DNA of 44,094 nt from an uncultured Neomegalonema sp. (lineage in GTDB: Bacteria > Pseudomonadota > Alphaproteobacteria > Rhodobacterales > Rhodobacteraceae). Every line of letters starts with the position of its first letter. Position 1 is the stretch's first letter. Below the pieces are notes generated by a model that did not search any database, was not told where the DNA came from, and saw only the letters and a list, made by a program, of their open reading frames with translations. Below are positions 24,534 through 33,224 of this stretch, one piece after another. The stretch covers positions 1 to 44,094 of the forward strand of contig CALFFK010000012.1 of the NCBI GenBank assembly GCA_937957975.1, read 5' to 3'. The position numbers were made by a program, and so were the translations under genes.

Positions 24534-25271
24534 ATGTCAGACATCATTGGTAGTCGCGATTTCCTGAATTCGCTTGATGAAGATGACCTCCCGGAGGATA
24601 TTGAGAGCTTTCTCGATATTGTACGGGAGAGATATGGTATTGCACATATCGTCTATCATGCCATTAACGTGCGCGGACTGACGGAAGACGAACCCTATCT
24701 GCGCCATACCTATCCAGATGACTGGGTCGCACGCTATTTCGAGAAAGGCTATTTCTCGCTAGACCCCGTGATCGAAGCAGGGGTCGGTGGGCATATTCCC
24801 TTCAACTGGAACACCCTTGACTGGAATACCAAACCCCGGCGCAGGTTCCTTGGGGAGGCCATGGAACACAAGATCGGCCTCAATGGCATGTCGATTCCAA
24901 TCCGTGGAGTCGGTGGAGAACACGCGATCCTTTCCGTCACGAGTTTCCAGAACGAAAGGGATTGGAGCGCGTTTCTCGGCAGTTATATGGGCGATTTCCA
25001 AAGGATTGCGGGGTATATCCACCAGAGCATCGTGACCCATGAACGCGATGAACCCGCGCCGATTATTACCCCGCCTTCCCCACGTGAACGCGCGGTCCTA
25101 CAGCTTGTAGCCTATGGCTTGAGTACAGATGCCATCGCCGACAAGCTGAATATCAAAGAGCGAACTGTCCGCGCGTTTCTGGAAACGTCGCGCTACAAGC
25201 TGCACGCCCTCAACCGCGCCCACGCGGTCTCGGTCGCTATCGGACACGGATTTATCCTTCCGCCAAGGTGA
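24534..25271 (+). CDS. LuxR-family quorum-sensing regulator
   Basis: This 245-aa protein has an N-terminal autoinducer-binding domain and a C-terminal LuxR helix-turn-helix. Residues matching the invariant set of TraR/LuxR are all present: W64, Y68, D77, P78, W92, G118 in the ligand domain and E185, L189, G195 in the DNA-binding domain. The HTH runs SPRERAVLQLVAYGLSTDAIADKLN (in part) to NRAHAVSVAIGHGFI. Because the pocket is intact and luxI lies 161 bp downstream on the same strand, it most likely senses the acyl-homoserine lactone made by that synthase. No ribosome-binding site is obvious before ATG 24534, consistent with coupling to the small upstream frame. Confidence 0.92.
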   Translation: MSDIIGSRDFLNSLDEDDLPEDIESFLDIVRERYGIAHIVYHAINVRGLTEDEPYLRHTYPDDWVARYFEKGYFSLDPVIEAGVGGHIPFNWNTLDWNTKPRRRFLGEAMEHKIGLNGMSIPIRGVGGEHAILSVTSFQNERDWSAFLGSYMGDFQRIAGYIHQSIVTHERDEPAPIITPPSPRERAVLQLVAYGLSTDAIADKLNIKERTVRAFLETSRYKLHALNRAHAVSVAIGHGFILPPR

Positions 25272-25290
25272 TGCAAAGCCAACTGATTGT

Positions 25291-25321
25291 ATCGAGATAT
25301 CCCGATCTGCGACGTAGTCGC
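25291..25321. promoter_or_regulatory. Two adjacent dyads between luxR and luxI
   Basis: ATCGAGATATCCCGAT (25291-25306) is palindromic except one central pair, and GCGAC-GTA-GTCGC (25309-25321) is a perfect inverted repeat. They lie 112-142 bp before the luxI start. Either could be the lux box for LuxR control of luxI, or a weak transcript-end structure of luxR. Confidence 0.35.
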
Positions 25322-25432
25322 GGTTCCTGTGATTGTAACAAACTTCCCTTAATAAGTGCATAAATGTGATTTTACCCCAATAAAGAGTATCTTTAGCTTT
25401 GCCCGCATAAGATGAGTTTTATGGGGAAAGCA

Positions 25433-26074
25433 ATGATACGTCAGGTTACGAGCAGGAATGCAGCGGCAAACAAAACATTGCTCCAGGAAATGTTCCGCGC
25501 GCGCAAACGGCTTTTCAAGGACAGGTTGAACTGGGATGTAACCATCGATGCTCAGGGGCAGGAAATGGACGAGTATGACCAGCTCGATCCAATTTATGTT
25601 ATCGCTGTCGATGACAACGGCCATCATCAGGGATCGTGCCGGTTGTTACCGACAACCGGCGAAACAATGCTCCGCGATCATTTTACCGAGCTATTCGATG
25701 GCGTGGTAATCGAGTCACCGCTGATCTGGGAATGCACACGATTTTGCGTGGATAGCGAGGCAACGACAACACTGACACCGCATGGCGTGCAGAAACACAC
25801 AACCGAACTGTTCTGCGGCATGGTCGAGACGGGGATCGAGGCCGGGGTTGAACAGGTGGTGGGCGTGTTCGACCGGCGCATGATCCGCATCTACTCCCGC
25901 AGCGGTTGGTCCCCGGAAGTTGTGGGACAAAGCGGAGAAGGGCGTGATGCCGTGTTTCTGGGGATATGGGATGTGGATAGACCAAGCGTCGCTTCGATCC
26001 AGAAGGCTGGCGGATTTACCGGATCGGTGTTGGAAAAGAATATCCCTCGCGTATGGCGCTCCGGGGCGGCCTGA
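25433..26074 (+). CDS. Acyl-homoserine-lactone synthase, LuxI family
   Basis: This 213-aa enzyme makes an N-acyl-homoserine lactone from S-adenosylmethionine and an acyl carrier. All eight signature residues of LuxI enzymes are found: R23, F27, W33, D45, D48, R69, E99 and R102, in the usual segments RARKRLFKDRLNWDV, DEYDQLDPIYVIA, GSCRLLPTTG and IWECTRFCVD. The acyl chain length cannot be read. ATG 25433 fits the common MIR-type N-terminus and has GGGGAAAGCA before it; ATG 25412 and 25421 are in frame too. It converges on aroB with only 6 bp between stops. Confidence 0.95.
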   Translation: MIRQVTSRNAAANKTLLQEMFRARKRLFKDRLNWDVTIDAQGQEMDEYDQLDPIYVIAVDDNGHHQGSCRLLPTTGETMLRDHFTELFDGVVIESPLIWECTRFCVDSEATTTLTPHGVQKHTTELFCGMVETGIEAGVEQVVGVFDRRMIRIYSRSGWSPEVVGQSGEGRDAVFLGIWDVDRPSVASIQKAGGFTGSVLEKNIPRVWRSGAA

Positions 26075-26080
26075 CAGCGT

Positions 26081-27187
26081 CTACCTGAGAGCATTCTCAA
26101 GGACAGCACGCACGGTATCCGGTGGCACGTCGCGATTCACAAAGGCCTCGCCAATGGCGTGGCAAAGGATAAAGGCCGGAACGCTGTCCACGACTTTCTT
26201 GTCCTGCGCCATCAACTCGATCAGACCATCCGCATCGGGCAGGTCTCCCGGTATGTCAGCCATCACACGCTTCATACCCATATCAGCGAAATGGGCAGCT
26301 ACCCGTGAAGGTGTTTCCTGTGCGCAAAGGCCCAAACGGGCAGAAAGGGTGAAGGCAAGGCCCATTCCGACCGCAACGCCCTCGCCGTGCAAAAGACGGT
26401 CAGAATAGCCGGTTGCAGCCTCCAGCGCATGTCCGAAGGTGTGACCAAGATTGAGAAGCGCACGTTCGCCCTGCTCTTTTTCATCGCGCGATACGATACC
26501 GGCCTTGGCCGCGACTGACCGCCGTACCGCTTCGATCCGACCTGTCTTGTCACCATCACGCAGGCGCGGACCTTCGACTTCCAGCCAATCAAAGAAATCA
26601 GCATCACCCAGCAACCCATATTTCACGACCTCACCATATCCAGCGAGAAATTCGCGGTTACTGAGAGTATCGAGCACGTCGATGTCGATCAGAACATGGC
26701 GCGGTTGATGGAAAGCCCCGATCAGATTTTTGCCAAGAGGGGAGTTAATGCCCGTCTTGCCACCCACGGAACTGTCAACCTGCGCCAGCAGCGATGTCGG
26801 TATCTGGATGAACCCAACCCCTCGCCGCAGGATCGCAGATGCAAATCCCGCAAGATCACCGATAACGCCACCACCGAAGGCGATAACAAGGTCGTCACGC
26901 TCGACCCGGTGGGCAAGCAGGGCTTCGACCACACGCTCCAGCACAGGCCAGCTTTTCGAGCTTTCGCCCGGTGGAACGATAATGGCCTCGGACTGAATGC
27001 CCCCCGCTTCAAGGCCCGACTGCAAGGCAGGAAGATGAAGGGACGCAACGGTCTCGTCCGTAACAATGATCGTCCTTGGTCTGCGAAAGAACGGCGCAAG
27101 ACGCGATCCTGCATTTGGCAGCAAGCCAGTGCCAATAACGACATCATAACTACGTTCGCCAAGCGAGACTGCGACAGTTTGAATCAT
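26081..27187 (-). CDS. aroB: 3-dehydroquinate synthase
   Basis: This 368-aa enzyme is the second step of the shikimate pathway, turning DAHP into 3-dehydroquinate with NAD+ and a divalent metal. Characteristic segments are FGGGVIGDLAGFASAILRRG (in part), PTSLLAQVDSSVGGKTGIN, EVVKYGLLGD, LNLGHTFGHALEAATGY and HGEGVAVGM, which carry the metal and substrate ligands. The start overlaps the stop of aroK by 4 nt (ATGA), a coupled order common in Alphaproteobacteria. Confidence 0.96.
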   Translation of the reverse strand: MIQTVAVSLGERSYDVVIGTGLLPNAGSRLAPFFRRPRTIIVTDETVASLHLPALQSGLEAGGIQSEAIIVPPGESSKSWPVLERVVEALLAHRVERDDLVIAFGGGVIGDLAGFASAILRRGVGFIQIPTSLLAQVDSSVGGKTGINSPLGKNLIGAFHQPRHVLIDIDVLDTLSNREFLAGYGEVVKYGLLGDADFFDWLEVEGPRLRDGDKTGRIEAVRRSVAAKAGIVSRDEKEQGERALLNLGHTFGHALEAATGYSDRLLHGEGVAVGMGLAFTLSARLGLCAQETPSRVAAHFADMGMKRVMADIPGDLPDADGLIELMAQDKKVVDSVPAFILCHAIGEAFVNRDVPPDTVRAVLENALR

Positions 27188-27747
27188 GCGATCAGATCTC
27201 CGCGCTCGCGCAGGATGTCAACGATGGCATCAACGGCGAACTCATGCGGTTCGTCCCGGCTTTCGATGGTTATGTCGGCTTCGCCATAAATCGGATAGCG
27301 AACCTCCATCAGCTTGCGCAGGATCTCACGCGGATTACCATCCCTGAGAAGTGGCCGGTTGGCACGCTTGGCACACCGACGGACGAGAGTATCAAGTTCA
27401 GCACGCATCCAGATTGTCGTTGCGCCGTCTTTCAGAAGGGCGCGAGTCGTATCATCCATATACGCGCCCCCCCCTGTCGCCAACACCGCAGGCTTGCCCA
27501 ACAACAGCCTCGCAATCACCCGTCGCTCACCTGTGCGGAACTCCGCTTCGCCATGAACGGCGAAAATGTCACTAATCCGCATCCCGGCGGCTTTCTCGAT
27601 TTCGGTATCCGCATCGCGGAATCGCGCCCCGATACGACTGGCAACCCGGCGTCCAATGGCGCTTTTTCCAGCTCCCATAAGCCCGACGAGCACCACATGC
27701 CGCTTCAAAACCGCATGAGAATCGGAAATTTGTTGATCTTTCGCCAT
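27184..27747 (-). CDS. aroK: Shikimate kinase
   Basis: This 187-aa kinase phosphorylates shikimate at the 3-position. Walker A is GLMGAGKS (22-29), the shikimate-binding DADTEIE and FRTGERR segments follow, then TGGGAYMDD and the lid region RCAKRANRPLLRDGNP. An N-terminal extension of about 15 residues before the first strand is usual in this group. The coupled aroB gene comes next; the upstream region shared with the divergent small gene is short. Confidence 0.95.
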   Translation of the reverse strand: MAKDQQISDSHAVLKRHVVLVGLMGAGKSAIGRRVASRIGARFRDADTEIEKAAGMRISDIFAVHGEAEFRTGERRVIARLLLGKPAVLATGGGAYMDDTTRALLKDGATTIWMRAELDTLVRRCAKRANRPLLRDGNPREILRKLMEVRYPIYGEADITIESRDEPHEFAVDAIVDILRERGDLIA

Positions 27748-27874
27748 ATTTTCCCGTCACGACGAAAACGCGGTGTGACACACGCGCTCACGAAATATAC
27801 ATATGCTGGACGACATTCTGGTCAGACCCGCTGAGGCTATAATCTTCTGCGGGTCGCATGGAAAGGGTAATGCG

Positions 27875-28021
27875 GTGGGCCGCTTCTTGAGGTTTCTACT
27901 CGTTCTGGTGCTTTTGGCCCTGCTGGTGGCAGCGGCTTATGTCGTCATCGTGGATATTCCATCACCGCTTCGCGAACTCGTACATGAGGTTCCCCAGGAT
28001 GTTTTACTCCAAGGCAATTAA
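27875..28021 (+). CDS. 48-aa single-span membrane protein upstream of the xerD operon
   Basis: From GTG 27875 (AAAGGG 8 nt upstream) the product is one membrane helix (FLRFLLVLVLLALLVAAAY, in part) with a short polar tail VDIPSPLRELVHEVPQDVLLQ. An in-frame ATG at 27803 would add a 24-residue leader with Cys and no clear role; I prefer the shorter form. Its last 23 bp overlap the start of the next gene, so both are probably translated in tandem. Small proteins of this kind precede the same neighbour in related genomes, from memory. Function unknown. Confidence 0.6.
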   Translation: MGRFLRFLLVLVLLALLVAAAYVVIVDIPSPLRELVHEVPQDVLLQGN

Positions 28022-29639
28022 GTCATTGATATTTAGTCCTTTCGCGATTCTCATCGGGGTTGCTCCCGTTTTTGCCCAAGAGGTCTTGCTCGGTCAGCCC
28101 AATCTGACCACCGACCCGGACGAGCCAATCACGATTGCGCCATCCGATGGGCACAGCGTCGGAGGCTTCGATGCAGGGATTGATTCGTCCAGTCTGGAAG
28201 CACCTTCAATCGAAGCGGCGGGTCTTGCAGGCGCAGGGACGCTGGGGCTGGATGAAGGAATGTGGGGCGCGACAACCGGAGCCCGCGCCATTGCGCTGAT
28301 TGATGCGGCTGAACCGACTCAGCTCTATTCCGTAAATCGCCTGGTAAGGCGGGTGCTGGTGGCCGGAGCGACGCCGCCAGAGGATTCGGATGGTTTGCTT
28401 GCTGCGCGTGCGCGCGCCCTGATACGGTTTGGGGCAGCGGAGGAAGCGGCAAGCCTTGTGGGGGCCGCAGGGCGCGACCCCGGCATCGAACTACGGCGTG
28501 CGCGAGCCGAAGCAGCCTTGATTGTAGGGCGGGATGAAACACTCTGCGAAAAGGACGTGCTCGGCACGACTCAGCCGAAAGGCGCAGAGGGAGACAATTT
28601 CTGGCCCTCTTTACGCGCCTATTGCCTTGCCCGCACCGGCGATCCACTGGCCGCCGTCGCAATCAATGCGATGGTAGAATTAGGTAGCGTCGAGACAACG
28701 GATGCGCCCTTGCTCGAAGCACTCGTGGATGAAAGCCTGATTGATTACGTTCCCATACCTCATGCCAGCATCCTGACACCATTGCGCATTGCCATGTTGC
28801 GCAGCATGGGCCGTGCGAACAGGCCCGCCATCGAGAGTGCGCCACTGCCAATGATTGCAGGGCTTTTCGCGCTGGAAAGCACAGGTGCTGATGGTGCGCT
28901 GATCGCCGCAGAACGGCTGGAAGCCGTGGGTGCAATCGAGACAATTATCTTGCGTGAAATGTATGTCTCTTTTGCCGATGGCGTTGATGGGCCACTTGGG
29001 AAACGCGCCAAGGTTGTAAAGAATGCCGACGAGTCACCAGATGCTGACGCTATCGGAGATGCGCTGGTTTCAGCGGCGCGATCGGGTGGAACGGGTGGGT
29101 TTTCACAGCTTGCACGCGTTCTTGCCCCGGCGGCAGCGCGTATTCCGGCAAGCAAGGCCAGCGCACTCGGCGCGAAAGGTTATGCCTTGCGCGATTCGAT
29201 GTTGCTGGGCGGGTTCGTTGCCGAAGCAGGCGAGTGGTCGAAAGCGCAAGGCACAAAAACCATCGCGGAACGAGCCGATATTGCCGCCGTTATGGCGATT
29301 GCCGATACAAACCAGTTAACAGGATGGCAACGCGAGTTTGGAGATACCCTGCGTCTACGCACCCGCAACGGCGACGAACATGCGCGTCGTGCACTGGCAT
29401 CCCTTGCGGGATTCGATATTGCCCTGCGCCCAAGTTTACCTGACGAAGGCTTCCTGAAGGCCGCCCGCGAAGAGCGGACGGCGGAAACTGTGCTTTGGTC
29501 AGCGGCGGAAATCAGAAAAGAATCACCATTGACGGCACGCACCCTCGATACGCTGATCCGCGCATTGCGGGAAATCGGGCTGGATAAGGAAGCCCGTACC
29601 ATCGCCATTGAGGCCATGATTACCGAGCGATGGCGGTAG
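27999..29639 (+). CDS. Secreted alpha-helical protein of unknown function, upstream of xerD
   Basis: From ATG 27999 the product is 546 aa with a Sec signal peptide (about residues 1-26, cut after VFA). After a low-complexity stretch the rest is Ala-rich and helical, with many Ala/Arg helices that look like TPR-type or SEL1-like repeats, though none is textbook. It should be periplasmic. Earlier in-frame starts (27939, 27984) would lie deep within the preceding gene and lack a ribosome-binding site. The 3' end overlaps xerD by 10 nt. I do not recognise a named family; the arrangement beside xerD is conserved in sphingomonads as far as I recall. Confidence 0.7.
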   Translation: MFYSKAIKSLIFSPFAILIGVAPVFAQEVLLGQPNLTTDPDEPITIAPSDGHSVGGFDAGIDSSSLEAPSIEAAGLAGAGTLGLDEGMWGATTGARAIALIDAAEPTQLYSVNRLVRRVLVAGATPPEDSDGLLAARARALIRFGAAEEAASLVGAAGRDPGIELRRARAEAALIVGRDETLCEKDVLGTTQPKGAEGDNFWPSLRAYCLARTGDPLAAVAINAMVELGSVETTDAPLLEALVDESLIDYVPIPHASILTPLRIAMLRSMGRANRPAIESAPLPMIAGLFALESTGADGALIAAERLEAVGAIETIILREMYVSFADGVDGPLGKRAKVVKNADESPDADAIGDALVSAARSGGTGGFSQLARVLAPAAARIPASKASALGAKGYALRDSMLLGGFVAEAGEWSKAQGTKTIAERADIAAVMAIADTNQLTGWQREFGDTLRLRTRNGDEHARRALASLAGFDIALRPSLPDEGFLKAAREERTAETVLWSAAEIRKESPLTARTLDTLIRALREIGLDKEARTIAIEAMITERWR

Positions 29640-30529
29640 ATCCGGTTGGCGCGTTTCTCAATCATCTCGCTGCCGAACGCGGGTCGGCGCTGAATACGCT
29701 CGACGCTTATCGCCGCGATCTTGCGGAATACGAGAAATCGGTACCGAATATCATCACGGCGAGCAGAACCGATATCGAAGACCATATCGCCGGTCTGGGT
29801 GAAATCGGATTCGCCGCATCGACCCGCGCCCGGCATCTGTCTGCCATTCGACAGTTCCACGCTTTTCTGTTTGCCGAGGGGTGGCGCGAAGATGATCCTG
29901 CCGCACCAGTCAAAGGACCGGGAAAAGCCCGTGCCCTGCCCCGAACCCTGACAGTGGATGATATATCGGCTTTGCTGAAAGCAGTGCGCAAAGGGAATGA
30001 TTACAAATCACTGCGCAACATCTGCCTTGTCGAAATGCTCTATGCGTCCGGTCTTCGCACCTCCGAACTTGTTTCTTTGCCCGTGGCGAACGTCCGGCGT
30101 TTGCCGCGCATGGTACCAGTGCGTGGCAAGGGTGGAAAAGAGCGTATGGTTCCGCTTTCGGATCGTGCGAGAGAAGCACTTGCCACATGGCTGCCAGAGC
30201 GTGACAGGGTGGAAGCATCACGGGAGAAAGGGTCAGCGTTCCTGTTTCCATCACGCGGAAAATCAGGGCATTTGACCCGCGCGCGATTCTTTCAGATTCT
30301 CCGCGCGCTGGCGACGGAAGCAGGGCTGGATGCCACAAAGGTTTCACCCCATACCCTGCGTCATGCATTTGCCACGCATCTGCTGGCCAACGGGGCGGAT
30401 TTACGGGTGATTCAGACATTGTTGGGCCATGCTGATATCACGACGACAGAAATCTATACCCATGTCTTGCCCGATGATCTTGCCGACCTTGTTCTGGTCA
30501 AGCACCCACTGGCCCGAAAAGAAGAGTGA
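29630..30529 (+). CDS. xerD: Tyrosine recombinase XerD
   Basis: This 299-aa site-specific recombinase resolves chromosome dimers at dif with XerC. The N-terminal SAM-like core-binding domain spans about 1-90; the catalytic domain holds R143 (ASGLRTSEL), K167 (GKGGKERMV), H241 and R244 (HTLRHAFATHLL), H267 (LLGHADI) and the nucleophile Y276 (TTEIYTHV). All six active-site residues are present, and the length is typical. It overlaps the preceding secreted protein by 10 nt. XerD rather than XerC is assigned from overall look and the DL-rich C-terminus; this is the less certain part. It is a housekeeping recombinase, not an integrase of a mobile element. Confidence 0.92.
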   Translation: MAVDPVGAFLNHLAAERGSALNTLDAYRRDLAEYEKSVPNIITASRTDIEDHIAGLGEIGFAASTRARHLSAIRQFHAFLFAEGWREDDPAAPVKGPGKARALPRTLTVDDISALLKAVRKGNDYKSLRNICLVEMLYASGLRTSELVSLPVANVRRLPRMVPVRGKGGKERMVPLSDRAREALATWLPERDRVEASREKGSAFLFPSRGKSGHLTRARFFQILRALATEAGLDATKVSPHTLRHAFATHLLANGADLRVIQTLLGHADITTTEIYTHVLPDDLADLVLVKHPLARKEE

Positions 30530-30532
30530 CGA

Positions 30533-31789
30533 TTATTCAGCGATGACGGGCAAACGGCGAGGCAGATTCGAGACAGCAACGAGAATCGCCACTGCTGCAC
30601 CCGCAAGCACAAGGAACAGGGTGTCAAAGCCCCACCCGTCATAGATGAAAGCGATAAATGGCAGCGAGGCGGCCAGCGCCGTAAAGCTAACCACATAACG
30701 CACACCATAGATCTGCGCCCGTGCCGGGCCACTGGCCATCTTGCCGATCATAAAATCGTTGATGGGGATTTGCCCGAACGCACCGAGCATGAAACCCAAC
30801 GCAACCGTTAACGCCCAACCATCTGTCAATCCGGGCATGGCCGCAAAAAATACGATCTGGATAACGGCCACGACCATAAACACATTGCGGGGGCCGTAAC
30901 GGTCCAGCATCGAGCCAACGATGAGTTGGGCAAGGGAGGCGATCGCAAAGACGATGAACGCAAGCGACCCTATGATCGTCGCCACGTCCCCCGCCCCTGC
31001 AAAAAACGACCAGCTTTCAGAAGCGGTCAGACGCTCCGCCATCCCTTGCAGGCGCTCGTCGAACATCTTGGGCAGGGCGAAGGTCGTGGACTGAAAGATG
31101 ATCGAGGAAATTGCCGTGGTGCAAAAAACTATGGCTGAGATACGAAGCAACAGCGCGTGATGGTCGGGGGACATGGGCGCTGCATTAGCTTTGGGCGTCG
31201 TCTTTCGAGTGGCCGTATCAGTGCGGATCGCGTCGTGGCGCAGGGCAAGATAAGCAAAGCCGAGAACGACGGAGAACACCCCCGGCAAAATGAAAGCGAG
31301 GCGCCAACCGCCGTGGTCGATCATATAGCCGGTGACGAGTGCCGCACTGCCAACGCCCAGATTCCCCCACACGCCATTCGACGCGATGCGCATCCCGGTA
31401 TTGCGCCATTTCATCGTAACGATTGCCAAACCAACCGGATGATAAATCGCCGCAAAAACGCCAATAACGAAGAGGCCAATGCCGATCTGCACAGGTGTGG
31501 TGGCAAAGCTGGTCAGGATAGACGCAAGGCCGATCCCAATAAAGAAAACGACCATCATGCCATCGCGGCTCCATTTATCGGCCAGCCATCCGGCAGGCAG
31601 CGAAAACAGCCCAAAAGCAAAGAACCCCGGCGTCGCGTAGGCGATCAACTCCGCATAACCGAGACCCCATTCCCGATAGAGTGCCAGTGCCGCAACGGTC
31701 GCAAAGACAAGCATGAACAGATGATCGAGGAAATGCCCGATATTGAGCAGCAGAAAATAGAGGCGATCACGGGTCATAGAGGGCAGCAT
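30533..31789 (-). CDS. MFS transporter, fosmidomycin-resistance (Fsr) type
   Basis: This 418-aa protein has 12 membrane segments and the major-facilitator motif PAGWLADKWSRDG between helices 2 and 3. The opening LYFLLLNIGHFLDHLFMLVF, the YHPVGLAIVTMKWRNTGMRIASNGVWGNLG segment (in part) and the second-half RYVVSF region are like Fsr-type efflux pumps. Substrate is not known. ATG 31789 is preferred to a TTG at 31813. It converges on xerD with 3 bp between the stops. Confidence 0.85.
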   Translation of the reverse strand: MLPSMTRDRLYFLLLNIGHFLDHLFMLVFATVAALALYREWGLGYAELIAYATPGFFAFGLFSLPAGWLADKWSRDGMMVVFFIGIGLASILTSFATTPVQIGIGLFVIGVFAAIYHPVGLAIVTMKWRNTGMRIASNGVWGNLGVGSAALVTGYMIDHGGWRLAFILPGVFSVVLGFAYLALRHDAIRTDTATRKTTPKANAAPMSPDHHALLLRISAIVFCTTAISSIIFQSTTFALPKMFDERLQGMAERLTASESWSFFAGAGDVATIIGSLAFIVFAIASLAQLIVGSMLDRYGPRNVFMVVAVIQIVFFAAMPGLTDGWALTVALGFMLGAFGQIPINDFMIGKMASGPARAQIYGVRYVVSFTALAASLPFIAFIYDGWGFDTLFLVLAGAAVAILVAVSNLPRRLPVIAE

Positions 31790-31953
31790 GGATGGATTTT
31801 CCGGGTTTTCCAAGGGTTTCCATCACCCGATACCCGGCACGGAATCTATTTATCCAGAGTAATCGGCGATCAGATTAAGCCAAAGAGTGTCATGGAATGT
31901 GCGGCTCTTGGCGCAATTTCTGACCCATCTTGATCGCCAAATACTCTATTCCT

Positions 31954-33222
31954 TTACTGCACTACTGATCCGTCATGCGTTGCCATAGGACGGCGCATCG
32001 AGAGGAGGCGTCTCGCTTCTGCGCCCCGGCCCTGTCGCAAGAGAGTGCTGGCCATGGCGAATTCCACAAGGTCGCGTTGGGCGCGGGAACCACCGATACG
32101 GGCGTGGTCGCGCAGGGCAACGAGGAGGTGGCTTTCGGCTTCAGGCCAGTCCTGCACGGCGATGGCGCGGAAAGCTTGGGCGAGATCGCGGACAATATCA
32201 GCGGCTGGGCCTTTGGCTTTTTCGATGATCTTCGTCAATGCCCCGGATCGCCCCGCCATCGCGTGCGCAAGGGCCGCATGGACATCAGCGAAGGAAAGAC
32301 CGGGGGATGGAAAATATTCCGACGCGTAAGCGCTGACCTGCGCCCAGCGTTCGGGCGGGATGGAAACACCGCGTCGTTCTGCGCGGTAGAGGATGGAGGC
32401 CATGTCGGTCATCACGTTGAGCGCGGGGCTGACCGTGCGTTCGGGCGACAGGTCAGCATCAATCACGGCCCACATGCGGTCAAGATCGCCCTGCTCCAAC
32501 GCCCAAAGGGCGACATGCCAGCAAAGATGGCAATGCAGCATCCCCTCACGTTCATAGCCATCCATCCAATCGGTCAGATAGCGGTATCCCGCTTCAGTCT
32601 CACCATTCTCGTAATAGAGATGTGAGCGGATATGAGAAGCATTGGCGTTGCGGGGATTACCTTCGATGGCAGTTTCAATGGTCGCCGCCGCCGGGCCAAC
32701 CTGCCCCGCTTCCATCTGCGAAAAGGCGTGCTGGGCCATGAACCACCAGTCATCGCCATAATGGGGAGCAAGCTGGGTCGTAAAAGCAAGAAGCTCTGCC
32801 TCGCGTCCGGGCTGGCCACTAAACCCGATGAGACTGAAAACGCCAGTGCAGGATTGGGCGGCGAGCGCATCGCGGGGATAATCCAGCAAATGCGCCCGGA
32901 TAGCACGATAGCCATCGCCAACCTTGCCGGACATCAGCAAGGAAAAGGCATTAACATGGCTGGCTTCGCGATCCGAAAGGCCAGTGCACGCGAGAGCTGC
33001 TTTCAGAGGAGCGGCCACACCATCCCGGTTCCCCCAAACCTGATGATGGCGCGCAAGGGCAATATGAGCGAGGGCAAAGGAAGGGTCAGCCTCGATAGCG
33101 GCTTCAAATTTCTGCTTGCTGCCACCCGCAGCGGCCAATGTCCGGTCGAGACCGTCAACATAGGCGTCGCGAGCGGCTTGCGATGTGCTACTGAGCGTAT
33201 TGCCGTAGCGGTCTTCAAGCAT
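31954..33222 (-). CDS. TTC38-like tetratricopeptide-repeat protein
   Basis: This 422-aa soluble protein is built of helical hairpins with TPR spacing, e.g. KFEAAIEADPSFALAHIALARHH, AAATIETAIEGNPRNANASHIRSHLYYENG and the C-terminal AQAFRAIAVQDWPEAESHLLVALRDH (each quoted in part). The order and the HYGDDWWFMAQHAFSQME and HCHLCWHVALWALEQGD segments match the TTC38 family found in bacteria and animals, whose function is unknown. It starts 2 bp after the stop of the metallophosphoesterase-like gene and is probably cotranscribed. No signal peptide is seen. Confidence 0.8.
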   Translation of the reverse strand: MLEDRYGNTLSSTSQAARDAYVDGLDRTLAAAGGSKQKFEAAIEADPSFALAHIALARHHQVWGNRDGVAAPLKAALACTGLSDREASHVNAFSLLMSGKVGDGYRAIRAHLLDYPRDALAAQSCTGVFSLIGFSGQPGREAELLAFTTQLAPHYGDDWWFMAQHAFSQMEAGQVGPAAATIETAIEGNPRNANASHIRSHLYYENGETEAGYRYLTDWMDGYEREGMLHCHLCWHVALWALEQGDLDRMWAVIDADLSPERTVSPALNVMTDMASILYRAERRGVSIPPERWAQVSAYASEYFPSPGLSFADVHAALAHAMAGRSGALTKIIEKAKGPAADIVRDLAQAFRAIAVQDWPEAESHLLVALRDHARIGGSRAQRDLVEFAMASTLLRQGRGAEARRLLSMRRPMATHDGSVVQ

Positions 33223-33224
33223 TT

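Noticed and set aside
29630-30529. Tyrosine recombinase as integrase of a mobile element
   Set aside because: Length, residues and overlap with conserved genes fit housekeeping XerD; no attachment site, excisionase or cargo is seen. The tRNA-Val gene is 15 kb away with no repeat of its 3' end noticed nearby.
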